A stretch of DNA of 64,000 nt, taken from contig JABZIF010000001.1 in NCBI GenBank assembly GCA_015258485.1, forward strand, positions 24,573-88,572, in the 5' to 3' direction. The stretch's first letter is position 1. Every line of letters starts with the position of its first letter. The translations under genes and the position numbers were made by a program. This document shows, piece after piece, positions 53,109-63,273 of the stretch. The stretch is from Atopobiaceae bacterium. Lineage in GTDB: Bacteria > Actinomycetota > Coriobacteriia > Coriobacteriales > Atopobiaceae. The notes beneath the pieces are model-generated. The model was given only the letters and a program-made list of their open reading frames with translations, did no database searches and was not told the origin of the DNA.

Positions 53109-53672
53109 TTAGTGCTTAACAAGTAGCAAAGGGTCTCCAACCTTCACCAACGGACGCCCACCAATTAATGTTCCAGATTCTCCAATAAGATCGATACGAC
53201 TAAACTGATCAGCATTAACAATAGTAATAACCACTACGTTCTCATATCCTGCTTCTTCAATAGCAGCAGAATCAAAAGAAATAAGTGGAGTACCTGCTTT
53301 TACTGAATCGTTAGCGTGCACATAACGGGTAAAGCCTTTACCATTCATATCTACAGTACCCACGCCAACATGAATCAGGATCTCAACGCCTTCATCTGTT
53401 GTAAGGCCAATCGAGTGATTAGTTACTGTAGTTGCAGAGATTCGTGCGTCACACGGAGCATATACGCACTCAATACCGACAGGTAATACACCGTAGCCCT
53501 GTCCAAAAAGTCCATTTGAGATTATCTCATCATGTACTTCTTGAATGCTTACCAGTACCCCAGAAACTGGAGCATAGACGGTATCTTCTCGTGTAGCAAA
53601 TGTGGCTTTTTGAGGAGCCTCATCTCTATTAGAGGGAACAACCACATTTTTAACCTTTGACCAAAGACCCAT
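53109..53672 (-). CDS. crr: stand-alone glucose-type PTS protein EIIA
   Basis: A 187-residue EIIA of the glucose superfamily. The two active-site His are His86 (TNHSIGLTTDEG) and His101 (EILIHVGVGTVD), the latter phosphorylated by HPr. Start at ATG 53672 with GAGGAGG upstream. It passes phosphate to EIIB of permeases that lack EIIA, such as the trehalose EIIBC encoded at 25.3 kb. It sits alone, between the Bce-type permease gene and the NdpA-like gene. Confidence 0.92.
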   Translation of the reverse strand: MGLWSKVKNVVVPSNRDEAPQKATFATREDTVYAPVSGVLVSIQEVHDEIISNGLFGQGYGVLPVGIECVYAPCDARISATTVTNHSIGLTTDEGVEILIHVGVGTVDMNGKGFTRYVHANDSVKAGTPLISFDSAAIEEAGYENVVVITIVNADQFSRIDLIGESGTLIGGRPLVKVGDPLLLVKH

Positions 53673-53748
53673 AATGCCTCCTCTAGTTTGTATATTTGAA
53701 ACAAATTGTACGTAAGCGCAATTACGATACAACCATTTTACCTAAGCG

Positions 53749-53787
53749 AGAAGGACGAATGCTCCACAGAGAAACATCCGTCCTTCT
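53749..53787. terminator. terminator-like hairpin after the Bce permease gene
   Basis: AGAAGGACGAATG pairs with CATCCGTCCTTCT (13 bp, one mismatch) around a 13-nt loop in the gap 53673-53869. No clear T run follows on the minus strand, so termination may be weak. Confidence 0.45.
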
Positions 53788-53869
53788 TTCATACTCCAAG
53801 CTCATTAAAACTTCTAGGTTATCTAAAACAAACCGACCGTTTCTTGCCTCTTTAAGAAGTAAAACCTAC

Positions 53870-55981
53870 CTATTGAATCCTCTTAGAGTCTCTAAAGATA
53901 ATTGAGCGGGCCGCAAAAAAGGTTACCAAGAAATATCCACCATAGAGCGCAGCGACAACACCAACAACTCCACCGATAGTTTCTGTGACATCAAAGCTAC
54001 CAACCGACTTTATTACATTGACCATAATAGGCATTGCGCAAATGGCATGAGCTGATGCTACAAGTAATGGAAATAAGAAATACACACCAATTTGAACAAA
54101 CAGAGCTCGACTTGCCAAGCCCTTCTCGGCACCAAGTTCTGCGAGAACCTGATAGGCGCGTGCATTATCAGATGCCTCGGAAAGCTGCTGAAGTGCAAGA
54201 ATGGTGGCACATGCAATGAAGAGTATCAAACCAATATACAGTGCTAAATATGTCACAATTGCAGAAAGACCAGCATAAGCCTGAACGCTCTGAGAAGACG
54301 TTGATGTGAGCAATAATGCATATGAATTTGAATTTGTATCAGAATTTGTAAGAGTACCGTCTCCTAAATACTGCTTCATTTGATTACGGAACTGAGTTTC
54401 ACCTGCTTCGCCAGGATTTTTATAGAATCCATACACAAATGAATTTGCCAAAACGGTATTCTTGGGGAAACTCTGATCTGCAAGAACAACAATTCCAATC
54501 ATAGGCTGAAGGCCCAAACCTCCTTGGGTCTTATCTACATCAATTGTTCCGCCTACCGCATGAAATGTTGTACCTTGAATAGTGAGGTCAGGATTTTGAG
54601 AAAGAGAATCTTGCCAATACTTAGTTACGGGGTTATCGGCAGTCCATACCATATAACCATTGGTGCCAAAATCAATTGGTTCAAGACCAGATGCCTCTCG
54701 AAGTTTATTATACTGAGATGCACGCATTACCGTAATGTTTCTTTTTGATAGATCGTCTTTACCGCTATATCCCACATAGTAATCAGCAAATTTCTTCCCA
54801 CCAACAGCATCAATCGACCCATAAGTAAAACTTGGAACAGCTGAATCATCTGTCAAATAATACGTATCAACTTGGAAAGCATTCTTAATAGTTTCATTCC
54901 ACTCTGGATCTAATTTTTGAAGTTCAGAAATATAGTCTCCTGCAGATGTTTGCTGTGAAGTAGAGTCTGCACTCTGAGAAAAATAAATTGATGCAGTCAT
55001 ATCATATATACGAATTTTATTAATTCCTGTATTAAGTGCATCAACGAGTGAAAATCCGGTACCCAAACCGCAAATTGCTATAAAAAGCATGGCACAAACC
55101 AAAGAAATTGAGACCCACGCCGTGTTTACTCTTGCATTGAACTGACGCAATATAAATGCGTGTAGACCTTTAAAATAGAAACTCTTTCTTGTCTGCAAAA
55201 ATCTCAATAAGAATCCAGAAATAGAAAAGAAAAAGAGAGCTGTACCGACACTCACAAGCGCGGTTGCTGCCAAAAATTCCGCATCCATGGTCTTCATACC
55301 ATTATGACGAAGCAGCATATACGAACAAGCAATCAAAATGATTGAAACAATAAAAAGAATTACCGATACAATAAGATTTCTAACTTTTACTGTTTGAGAA
55401 ACTTTATCAGCATTAATCAAATCAATAAGTTTATATCGTGAAACAGTAGACACATTAAAAATAAGAGCCACGAGAAAAATAACAACAAAATATATAATTG
55501 TTTGAAGTAACGCCTGTAAAGAAAATACAAATGTAAACGAATCAATTGGTGCATTAAACATATGAGCAGTTGCAAACATCATAAATTGTGAGACAAAAAT
55601 ACCCGCTATAAGTCCTACAACCAACGCAAGACAGCCCACAGAAAGAGTCTCAATAATCATAATTTTAGAAACATTTCTTTTAGTCATTCCTAAAATCTGA
55701 TACAGACCAAACTCTTTTTTTCTACGCCGAATCAAAAATTGATTAGCATACACCACAAGAAATCCTAATATAACAGCAAGAAAAGTGCTTACACCAAAAA
55801 TGGTTCTACTTAAAAGTTCAACAATCTTACGCGTATCCTCAGAAAGTTTAAGCACCATTGATTGCTGCGTAATAGAATTAAAGGCATAAAAAAGTGCAAC
55901 GCCTACCGCTAATGTCAAAAAATAAATACTAAAGTCACGTAAAGATTTTTTAACATTACCGAGGGCAATTTTACTGTACAT
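53870..55981 (-). CDS. Bce-type ABC transporter permease
   Basis: A 703-residue FtsX/BceB-type permease with ten hydrophobic helices: 2 + 4 at the N-terminal half, then a large external domain (about 310-530), then four at the C-terminus. The RRRKKEFGLYQILGMTKRNV loop is typical. Such permeases remove peptide antibiotics (for example bacitracin or lantibiotics) from lipid carriers and signal to their own kinase. The gene overlaps the ATPase gene by 11 nt. Confidence 0.87.
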   Translation of the reverse strand: MYSKIALGNVKKSLRDFSIYFLTLAVGVALFYAFNSITQQSMVLKLSEDTRKIVELLSRTIFGVSTFLAVILGFLVVYANQFLIRRRKKEFGLYQILGMTKRNVSKIMIIETLSVGCLALVVGLIAGIFVSQFMMFATAHMFNAPIDSFTFVFSLQALLQTIIYFVVIFLVALIFNVSTVSRYKLIDLINADKVSQTVKVRNLIVSVILFIVSIILIACSYMLLRHNGMKTMDAEFLAATALVSVGTALFFFSISGFLLRFLQTRKSFYFKGLHAFILRQFNARVNTAWVSISLVCAMLFIAICGLGTGFSLVDALNTGINKIRIYDMTASIYFSQSADSTSQQTSAGDYISELQKLDPEWNETIKNAFQVDTYYLTDDSAVPSFTYGSIDAVGGKKFADYYVGYSGKDDLSKRNITVMRASQYNKLREASGLEPIDFGTNGYMVWTADNPVTKYWQDSLSQNPDLTIQGTTFHAVGGTIDVDKTQGGLGLQPMIGIVVLADQSFPKNTVLANSFVYGFYKNPGEAGETQFRNQMKQYLGDGTLTNSDTNSNSYALLLTSTSSQSVQAYAGLSAIVTYLALYIGLILFIACATILALQQLSEASDNARAYQVLAELGAEKGLASRALFVQIGVYFLFPLLVASAHAICAMPIMVNVIKSVGSFDVTETIGGVVGVVAALYGGYFLVTFFAARSIIFRDSKRIQ

Positions 55982-56801
55982 CAGCGCCCTCTCCTCCCAG
56001 GAATGAAACTACGTCCATAATCTGGTCGAAGAACTGTTTGCGTGTTTTCTCGCCACGAACAATCTCATTAAAAATACGTCCATCTTTAATAAAAATGACA
56101 CGGTGAGCATACGATGCTGCATAAGAATCGTGCGTAACCATAGCAATAGTTGCACCACTACGATTAAGCCCTTCCAAACTCTCTAATAACGTGCGAGCAT
56201 TTTTGGAATCTAGCGCACCAGTTGGCTCATCAGCAAGAACAAGAGATGGATTAGTGACAATGGCTCGAGCAGCCGCGACGCGTTGACGTTGACCACCTGA
56301 CATCTCATAAGGAAACTTGTCCAAAACTTCATTAATCTGCAGTACCTTTGCGACATTTGTAACACGCTCTAAAACTTCTTGAGCTCTAACGTGTCCGATA
56401 GTAAGAGAAAGCGCAATGTTCTCACGAGCAGTAAGAGTATCAAGCAAATTTGCATCTTGAAAGATGAACCCAAGACGATCTCGTCTGAAAGCAGAAAGTT
56501 GTGAGCCACGGAGACAAGAGATTTCTTGATTATCAATAAAAATATGGCCTGCTGTTGGCTGGTCAATAGTAGAGATACAGTTTAGAAGTGTAGTTTTACC
56601 AGAACCAGAAGGACCCATAATAGCAACAAACTCACCACGAGAAACAGAAAGATTGATGCCATCAAGTGCCTTCGTAATATTTCCACGAGCTCCATAGTAT
56701 TTCTCGAGATTCTGACAAACTAAAACAGACTGTGTAGTTGATGAAGCGGTATGATTTGTATAAACCATAGGCTGAGAAGGTGCTACGGGAGTTCCTGCCA
56801 T
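55971..56801 (-). CDS. Bce-type ABC transporter ATP-binding protein
   Basis: A 276-residue MacB/BceA-type ATPase with a 25-residue Ser/Thr leader (start at ATG 56801, GGAAGGAAG upstream). Walker A GPSGSGKTT, signature MSGGQRQRVAAA, Walker B LVLADEPTGALD. It energises the permease encoded downstream. A 175-nt gap separates it from the upstream kinase gene and may hold the regulated promoter. Confidence 0.9.
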   Translation of the reverse strand: MAGTPVAPSQPMVYTNHTASSTTQSVLVCQNLEKYYGARGNITKALDGINLSVSRGEFVAIMGPSGSGKTTLLNCISTIDQPTAGHIFIDNQEISCLRGSQLSAFRRDRLGFIFQDANLLDTLTARENIALSLTIGHVRAQEVLERVTNVAKVLQINEVLDKFPYEMSGGQRQRVAAARAIVTNPSLVLADEPTGALDSKNARTLLESLEGLNRSGATIAMVTHDSYAASYAHRVIFIKDGRIFNEIVRGEKTRKQFFDQIMDVVSFLGGEGADVQ

Positions 56802-56976
56802 TTTTCTTCCTTCCAATAAAGAATACAAAGCTTCACACCATACTCCATGATTATTCCTGCCGCTACAATCGAATGACCTTACAGAAACCTTACGTTTTTA
56901 TCACTTTGACAGAGTACAATGCACCTACGTTCAAAAATAAAACGACATAAATAATGAAATATATAAGCGATATGCA

Positions 56977-58017
56977 TTATCTAATGTCGGTATAACTCTG
57001 ATTAAACGTAATAGAAAATATTGAGCCCTTACCAACCGTGCTACTTACTGCAAGTTTGAGTCCCATTTTTTGGCAGAGCTCACGACAAAGATATAATCCC
57101 ATACCTGTCGATTTTGCATATTTTCTTCCATTAAAACCAGTAAACGACTTATCAAACACGCGTTCAAGATCTTCTTCAGGAATGCCTATTCCATTATCTT
57201 CAACAAAAAGTGTCGTAGACGAAGTTCCCTCATGTGGCTCAAAAGTTTGAGCGTATATATGCACAAACTTTTTACCAGATGGAAGAGAGGGATTTGCATA
57301 CTTTGCCGCATTAATCAACAACTGCCGCACAATAAATTCAAGCCATTTAGGATCTGCCATAACAACGTGATTTAAATCCTCAAGATGCGGAACTACCCCA
57401 GCATCTATAAAAGTCCGAGCATTGTTTTTTAAGGCATCCTTAACGATAGCCTGTAAATTACTATTTCTAATTGAAAAATCACGATCAACCGTTGTACTTC
57501 GCGCATAAAAAAGAGCTTGCTCAACAAGGGATTCAATCTTTGTAAGTTGTACTTGCACGTCATCCATATGTACAGAAGGATTATTTTGAGCTATAAGATG
57601 AGCTGCAGCAATAGGAGTCTTAATCTCGTGAACCCACAATTCCACGTATTCGCGATATTCTCTTGAACGAGCGTGCTCTTCTGCCAGTTGATCCATCATG
57701 GACTTAGACATATTCTGCAAAGCATCTTTAAAAAGTTCTTCTTCCAGCGTTGAAGGCTCTCCAAACATAGTCGGAGCAAAATATGCTTTGCCAGAAGTTG
57801 CCTTAAGATTTTCTTTAAGTTGCTGATAAAACCAACGTCGGTGAAAAAAATCTGCAATAAGTGCTGCAAAACCTATAACCCATAAAACGATGATGCAATA
57901 CGCAATAGGATAAACGCCTACCCCAACGCCTCTTAACAAAAAATAAATTATTATGCTGCTCGCCACAAGAAAAAAGACAAAAATAGTTCGATTTTTTATA
58001 TACGATAGAAAAGTCAT
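56977..58017 (-). CDS. intramembrane-sensing histidine kinase (BceS-like)
   Basis: A 346-residue kinase with two N-terminal helices (about 12-30 and 36-57) and almost no external loop, as in BceS. The H box VELWVHEIKTPIAAAHL has His130; N box LLINAAKYANP, G boxes DNGIGIP and STGMGLYLC. Such kinases do not sense the drug directly but take the flux signal from their ABC transporter, encoded just downstream. Gene pair with the response regulator, 6 nt apart. Confidence 0.9.
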   Translation of the reverse strand: MTFLSYIKNRTIFVFFLVASSIIIYFLLRGVGVGVYPIAYCIIVLWVIGFAALIADFFHRRWFYQQLKENLKATSGKAYFAPTMFGEPSTLEEELFKDALQNMSKSMMDQLAEEHARSREYREYVELWVHEIKTPIAAAHLIAQNNPSVHMDDVQVQLTKIESLVEQALFYARSTTVDRDFSIRNSNLQAIVKDALKNNARTFIDAGVVPHLEDLNHVVMADPKWLEFIVRQLLINAAKYANPSLPSGKKFVHIYAQTFEPHEGTSSTTLFVEDNGIGIPEEDLERVFDKSFTGFNGRKYAKSTGMGLYLCRELCQKMGLKLAVSSTVGKGSIFSITFNQSYTDIR

Positions 58018-58023
58018 GACAAC

Positions 58024-58695
58024 CTACTCAATAATATATCCAATGCCGCGACGTGTACGAATAAAATCTTCCACACCAATACTGGCTAAGGTATTCCTTA
58101 AATGGCTAATATTAACGGTAAGTGTATTATCGTCTACAAACTCTTCTGACTGCCAAAGCTCCTCTTGAATACGCTGGCGAGAAACTACACATCCCACATT
58201 CTGCATCAAAAGTGAAAGTATTCTTAATTCATTTTTTGTAAGTTCAACACTTTTCTGATAAGCAGAAACTTTACACGTAGCTGAATCAAGCGTAACTCCA
58301 GCATGAGATACCTGTGTACCAGATACTGTTTCATGATGAGTTCGCCTTAAAACAGATGCAACATGCATAAGCAAAATTTGAGCATTATATGGCTTTGCAA
58401 TAAAATCATCTGCTCCCAAAGAAAGCATCATAAGTTCATCGAGATCAGAATTTCTGCTCGTAACTACAATAATAGGAACATTACTAGATTGACGAACTTC
58501 TCGACATACCTGCTGTCCATCAATTCCCGGAAGGTTAAGATCTAAAAGAACTAAATCAGCAGAGGCATCTAAAATTTGCTGTGGCGCATTACTAAAAGAA
58601 GTAAGAGCTTGTACTTCGTAACCATTTTTTTGCAACAACAGCACCAACTCCTGCTGCAATTGTTTATCATCTTCCACAACCAGTAATTTAGTCAT
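58024..58695 (-). CDS. OmpR-family response regulator (BceR-like)
   Basis: A 223-residue regulator: receiver (1-115) with Asp52 in LVLLDLNLPG, then a winged-helix domain (about 130-223: LTKNELRILSLLMQN, SHLRNTLASIG, RRGIGYIIE). AGAGGTG lies 7 nt before the ATG. It heads the regulator-kinase-ATPase-permease module and should switch on the ABC transporter when the peptide is present. Confidence 0.9.
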   Translation of the reverse strand: MTKLLVVEDDKQLQQELVLLLQKNGYEVQALTSFSNAPQQILDASADLVLLDLNLPGIDGQQVCREVRQSSNVPIIVVTSRNSDLDELMMLSLGADDFIAKPYNAQILLMHVASVLRRTHHETVSGTQVSHAGVTLDSATCKVSAYQKSVELTKNELRILSLLMQNVGCVVSRQRIQEELWQSEEFVDDNTLTVNISHLRNTLASIGVEDFIRTRRGIGYIIE

Positions 58696-58709
58696 ACTTC
58701 TTCACCTCT

Positions 58710-59759
58710 TTAAGATAAATCTCTATAGGCTCCACAGACGTCAGTATGTCCCAAAAAACGCTGAGCGTTCTTCCACAGTATGGCATAGGTTTTCTGTTTT
58801 GGAATACCTTGTTCTTGCCAACGAAGCTCCGCAAGGCGTTCAACGGTATGAACAACCATATCAGGTGTACATTCTCCCCCACGAAGAGGTTCTGGTGCCA
58901 TATAAGGAAAATCTGTCTCAGAAAGAAGCTGCTCATCGGGACAGCTTAACATTGCCGAACGAATATCATCAGAACGTTTAAAGGTTAGCGCTCCACCGAA
59001 CGCAATATAACAGCCAAGCTCTACAAATGGCTGCATTACCTCAGAACCATCTGTATAACAATGAAGATCACACCCAGCATCTGGAACACCAAGTTGCTTA
59101 AGCACAGAATATGCTAAATTATGCGCTCGTGTATCATGCGCACCATCTCGTAAGTGTAATTCAACGCGATAATTATGTTCCAAGGCAATATTTAGCTGGC
59201 GTTCAAACACACTGAGTTGAAGCTCTTCAGACACCTCACAATAAGGACCAAAATCAAGGCCAATTTCACCTATACCAACACAGCGTGGGTTTTCAAACAG
59301 TCTGAACAATCGTTGTTCAGCTTCTTCTGTATATTGTGGAGCACTATAGGGATGAGCCCCTGCCATAAAGAAAACATTTTCAAATAAATAAGATGCCGAT
59401 AAAGGACAAGGAACTACCAAATTTGCATCGCGTAGACGGTTATACTCCACGCGAGCCTGCGCAATAGTTTTTTCAAACCATTCTTCTAATTCTTCTGGAT
59501 CTTGCCACTTTGTGGGAAACTCTCGTGCTACATCTATGGGTACAACTAAAAGCCTTACACCAGCTGCTGCTGCTGAGGCAAGAGCTTTTGCAGGTTTATG
59601 CTCATGAAGGCTCCCCAGATGACCGTGTGTATCAGCAACAGGAGCTAATATCTGTGGAGCATCGTATGGCGCGCCATATATATCATGAAAGAGCACGCCA
59701 TCAGAAAACGACAGAGCTCCAACTTCTTCTGCAGGTAAATGATGCTTTTTCTTACTCAC
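58710..59759 (-). CDS. tatD: TatD-family metal-dependent hydrolase
   Basis: A 349-residue hydrolase. Metal ligands: DTHGHLG (His pair, about 44-50), GEIGLDFG, HLRDGAHD, HCYTDGS and ETDFPYMAPE. TatD proteins are DNases linked to DNA repair and quality control. It has about 40 extra N-terminal residues with weak similarity. GTG start with GGAG 7 nt upstream; overlaps rsmA by 8 nt. The order metG-tatD-ksgA is common in bacteria, though here rsmA lies between metG and tatD. Confidence 0.9.
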   Translation of the reverse strand: MSKKKHHLPAEEVGALSFSDGVLFHDIYGAPYDAPQILAPVADTHGHLGSLHEHKPAKALASAAAAGVRLLVVPIDVAREFPTKWQDPEELEEWFEKTIAQARVEYNRLRDANLVVPCPLSASYLFENVFFMAGAHPYSAPQYTEEAEQRLFRLFENPRCVGIGEIGLDFGPYCEVSEELQLSVFERQLNIALEHNYRVELHLRDGAHDTRAHNLAYSVLKQLGVPDAGCDLHCYTDGSEVMQPFVELGCYIAFGGALTFKRSDDIRSAMLSCPDEQLLSETDFPYMAPEPLRGGECTPDMVVHTVERLAELRWQEQGIPKQKTYAILWKNAQRFLGHTDVCGAYRDLS

Positions 59760-60684
59760 TTAAAGACTCCAAAACAGTAGCCAGACGAATAAAATCCTGA
59801 CTTGTTAAAACTTCTGCCCTTGCAGTTGGTACAATATCAGCAGCAAAAAATGCTTGATCAAGCAAATCTTTCTGAAAACCAGATGCGCTCATTGAATTAC
59901 GAATTGTTTTTCTCCTCTGCGCAAATGCGGCATCAATAACATGCATGGTATAGCGTATTTCATGCGGCGAGAGGGGCTGTGCTGTAGATGGGTTTATCGC
60001 CATGCTACGATCTAAACATACAACAGCAGAATTAACATGCGGAGGTGGCATAAAATTTCCAGGACCAACCTCAAATCTTCCTGTTACACGAGCAAAAAGA
60101 GAAAGTTTTGCAGTATAAGCACCATATGCTTTAGTCGACGGCTGAGCTGCAATTCTATCGGCTACTTCTGCTTGAACCATAACAACAGCTCGGTCAAGAG
60201 ATAATAACTCTTGAAAAAACTTTAGAATGAGTGTCGCTGCTACTTGATACGGTAAATTAGAAACAAATTTATTAGGCATCCAACTTTTTTCACGACAAGA
60301 AGGTATTTCTTGAAATGCAGTGATAAGTTTTTGAGGAGTAATTGCAAGTGCGTCACCTATCACCAGTCCAAATGAATCTGGATGAGGCTCCTTACAAGTT
60401 GTCATCAGAACTTGTTCAAGCTCTGAATCTGCCTCCAAAGAGCAAACTGCACAAGCCTGCTCTAAGAGTGCAACGGTTAAGGTACCTAAACCAGGCCCAA
60501 CTTCAATCACCACATCCTCAGAAGAAAGCTGGGCAAGATGCATAATTTTTTTAACAACATGATCTTGAACCAGAAAGTTCTGACCAAGCCTATACTTGGT
60601 GGCTAGGCCAAAACGTTCCAAAGTTTCTTTAGTAGCTCGCTGATTAGCCAACCATGAAGTAGTTTGTATAGACTGTTCAGACAC
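59752..60684 (-). CDS. rsmA: 16S rRNA dimethyladenosine transferase
   Basis: A 310-residue enzyme methylating two adenosines near the 3' end of 16S rRNA (A1518/A1519 in E. coli numbering). Motifs: KYRLGQNFLVQD, VIEVGPGLGTLTVALL, the catalytic FVSNLPYQVAA, and RRKTIRNSM. GTG start 2 nt after metG. Loss of this enzyme gives kasugamycin resistance. Confidence 0.94.
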   Translation of the reverse strand: MSEQSIQTTSWLANQRATKETLERFGLATKYRLGQNFLVQDHVVKKIMHLAQLSSEDVVIEVGPGLGTLTVALLEQACAVCSLEADSELEQVLMTTCKEPHPDSFGLVIGDALAITPQKLITAFQEIPSCREKSWMPNKFVSNLPYQVAATLILKFFQELLSLDRAVVMVQAEVADRIAAQPSTKAYGAYTAKLSLFARVTGRFEVGPGNFMPPPHVNSAVVCLDRSMAINPSTAQPLSPHEIRYTMHVIDAAFAQRRKTIRNSMSASGFQKDLLDQAFFAADIVPTARAEVLTSQDFIRLATVLESLSE

Positions 60685-60686
60685 GA

Positions 60687-62297
60687 TTACTTACTTGAAA
60701 GACGTGGAAACAGAGCGTCTCCCTTGGATACCGCAAGACCGCCCTGCAGCCTACCCCACATACATGCCTCACGTGTATTAGTAGTTGTAATCTCCTGCTC
60801 ATCTAAGCTCATACGACGAAGAACCTCTACAGAAGAGGTAGGCATAAAGGGCATAAAAAGATGTGCAGAAATACGAATAGACTCTAACAAGGTATAAATA
60901 ATCTCTGCAAGTTCATCTGTGCGCTCGGGGTCTTTGGCAACAGTCCAAGGAGCCGCATCTTCAATGTAATGATTAGCTGCATGAACAAGTTCCATGATAA
61001 TGTTCTTAGAACCTACGTAATCCATCTTCTTCATACAGGCGTCATAGCGATCATAGATGTCCTCAGCCAGCTTACGCAACGGGTGATCTACAGAAACTGA
61101 TGCAGCATCAAAAGTTGGCGTTACCCCATTAAAGTACTTATCGCTCATATTAAGAGCTCGAGAAACCAAGTTGCCCCAACTATTTGCCAAATCAGCGTTA
61201 TATACCTGCTCCATACGCTCAAACGAGATACCTGAATCTTCACCTGGAGTAACGTCTGTCATAAAGTAATAACGGTAACCCTCAACACCTAAAAGCCTCA
61301 GTACATCTTCTGGTGCAATAGCATTACCGCGAGATTTACTCATCTTCTCGACAACGCCCGTCTCGGAGTTACGAACGTTTAAGAAACCATGGGCAAAAAT
61401 ATGCTCAGGAATAGCCTCACCTAATGCCATGAGCATTGCAGGCCAAATGACACAATGGAAACGAATAATATCTTTACCAACAACATGCATCTGCGCTGGC
61501 CAATAGCGTTTTCTTAGTGCCTCAGCCTCTGGACTCATGTTGCCATAGCCTACCGCAGTGTAATAATTAAGTAGCGCATCAAACCACACATAGGTAACAT
61601 GACCCTCATCAAAAGGAACGGGAATACCCCAGTCAAAACTAGTCCTAGAAACAGAAACATCCTGTAAGCCGGACTCAACAAAACTTCTTACTTCATGAGC
61701 GCGGAAGTCTGGCTCAATAAAATCAGGATGCTCATCATACAAAGCAAGCAACTTATCCTGAAACGCAGAGAGTTTAAAGAACCAAGATTCCTCAGAAACA
61801 CGCTCAAGTTCACGATGACAATCTGGACAGAGATGTGCGCCAGGCTTACCAACTTCTTCATCAGACTTTTCTACCTGAGTTTCTGTAAAGAAAGTTTCCT
61901 CATGGATACAATACCAACCATCATATGATCCCTTATAGATATAGCCACTCTCACGCATACGCTCCCATAGATACTGGACAGCCTTTACATGACGTTCATC
62001 AGTTGTACGAATAAAATCATCGTATGAGATATTTAAATCCTCGCACAGTCCTTTGAAAAAAGGAGCCTGGGAATCGCACCATTCCTGAGGGGTCATTCCA
62101 TGATCAGATGCAGCAAGAGCGACCTTCTCGCCATGTTCATCCATGCCCGTCAAAAAACGAACATCATAACCGGCGGCACGTCTAAAACGAGCCTGCACAT
62201 CACAAAGTAAAGAACAATATGCGGTACCTAAATGCGGTTTAGCATTAACGTAATAAATTGGCGTAGTAATAAAATAAGTTGGCTTGGCCTCGGGCAT
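60687..62297 (-). CDS. metG: methionine--tRNA ligase
   Basis: A 536-residue class I synthetase. HIGH-type motif NAKPHLGTAY at the N-terminus, a zinc-binding CIHEE/CPDC region (about 128-165), KMSKSRGN at about 315-322, and an anticodon-binding helical domain. It has no C-terminal tRNA-binding extension. GGGAG lies 5 nt before the ATG. It starts the metG-rsmA-tatD run; the upstream 91-nt gap holds a TATACT-like -10. Confidence 0.95.
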   Translation of the reverse strand: MPEAKPTYFITTPIYYVNAKPHLGTAYCSLLCDVQARFRRAAGYDVRFLTGMDEHGEKVALAASDHGMTPQEWCDSQAPFFKGLCEDLNISYDDFIRTTDERHVKAVQYLWERMRESGYIYKGSYDGWYCIHEETFFTETQVEKSDEEVGKPGAHLCPDCHRELERVSEESWFFKLSAFQDKLLALYDEHPDFIEPDFRAHEVRSFVESGLQDVSVSRTSFDWGIPVPFDEGHVTYVWFDALLNYYTAVGYGNMSPEAEALRKRYWPAQMHVVGKDIIRFHCVIWPAMLMALGEAIPEHIFAHGFLNVRNSETGVVEKMSKSRGNAIAPEDVLRLLGVEGYRYYFMTDVTPGEDSGISFERMEQVYNADLANSWGNLVSRALNMSDKYFNGVTPTFDAASVSVDHPLRKLAEDIYDRYDACMKKMDYVGSKNIIMELVHAANHYIEDAAPWTVAKDPERTDELAEIIYTLLESIRISAHLFMPFMPTSSVEVLRRMSLDEQEITTTNTREACMWGRLQGGLAVSKGDALFPRLSSK

Positions 62298-62388
62298 AAT
62301 GACTCCCTTTGTGTGTGTAGCAATAACCTTTTTAGTATAACGCAGGCATGGTCTTTTCTTTAGGTATAGATGTGTCCTCTATGCGAAT

Positions 62389-63273
62389 CTAATGAGCTGC
62401 TTCTTGAGCAAGAATTGCCTGATAAGCTTCATCTCGAGCAATTGCAAAGGACTTAGAAAGTTCTTTTGCCAGTATAGATTTTCTTTTCCCCGCAGCAAGA
62501 CCAGCTGCTACAGCATCTTCAAGCGAAACCTGTCGAGACACATCTCCATGAAAGGCTGACCTGCGCAAGTCATCTTCTGAAGGGGCGGCAACTACAAGTA
62601 CACACTCACCTTTAAGATTTTCTTTTGTAGAAAGCGTTTTTACAAGCTGTGGAGCTCTGTCTCTTATAACTTCTTCGTGAAGCTTAGTCAACTCACGTAC
62701 TAATGCAACCTGTCTTTGAGGGAATACCTCGGCAATAGCTTGAACAGTAGAGACAACTCTAAAAGGAGACTCATACAATACAAGTGCGCCTGGAATAGTT
62801 GACAGCTGCTGTAAGCGCTCTACAATTTGGCCATGCTTTCTGGGTAAGAATCCTTCAAAAAAGAAATGATCACTTGCAAGTCCCGATGCAACCAAAGCAC
62901 ATGTCACTGCAGAAGGGCCAGGAATAACCTCGATTGCTAGCCCCTCTGAAAGTGCTGCATCAACAAGGTTCTGACCGGGATCAGAAATACCAGGCATACC
63001 TGCATCGGAAACAAATGCAACATGCTGCCCAGACCTAAGGCGCTCTAAAGTAGGTTTAACTTGAGAAGCAATAATATTTTGATCGCATCGTTGTAGGGGT
63101 ACGTGAATATCAAATGCCGAGAGTAACTTTGAAGTTACACGAGTATCTTCACATAAAATAACGTCAGCATTTGCAAGCGTTTCTTTAACGCGTGGTGACG
63201 CATCTGAAAGATTACCAATAGGAGTACCTACAATAGACAGTTTACCTGCTGCTAAAGAAGTAGATTCTGTCAT
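62389..63273 (-). CDS. rsmI: 16S rRNA C1402 ribose 2'-O-methyltransferase
   Basis: A 294-residue tetrapyrrole-methylase fold enzyme. Motifs: IVGTPIGNLSDASPR (about 14-28), LCEDTRVTSKLL, FVSDAGMPGISDPG (about 85-98), and VIPGPSAVTCAL. A C-terminal helical extension (about 225-294) ends SKSFAIARDEAY. Its ATG overlaps the stop of the upstream GH5-like gene (TAATG), so the two are translated together. Confidence 0.94.
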   Translation of the reverse strand: MTESTSLAAGKLSIVGTPIGNLSDASPRVKETLANADVILCEDTRVTSKLLSAFDIHVPLQRCDQNIIASQVKPTLERLRSGQHVAFVSDAGMPGISDPGQNLVDAALSEGLAIEVIPGPSAVTCALVASGLASDHFFFEGFLPRKHGQIVERLQQLSTIPGALVLYESPFRVVSTVQAIAEVFPQRQVALVRELTKLHEEVIRDRAPQLVKTLSTKENLKGECVLVVAAPSEDDLRRSAFHGDVSRQVSLEDAVAAGLAAGKRKSILAKELSKSFAIARDEAYQAILAQEAAH

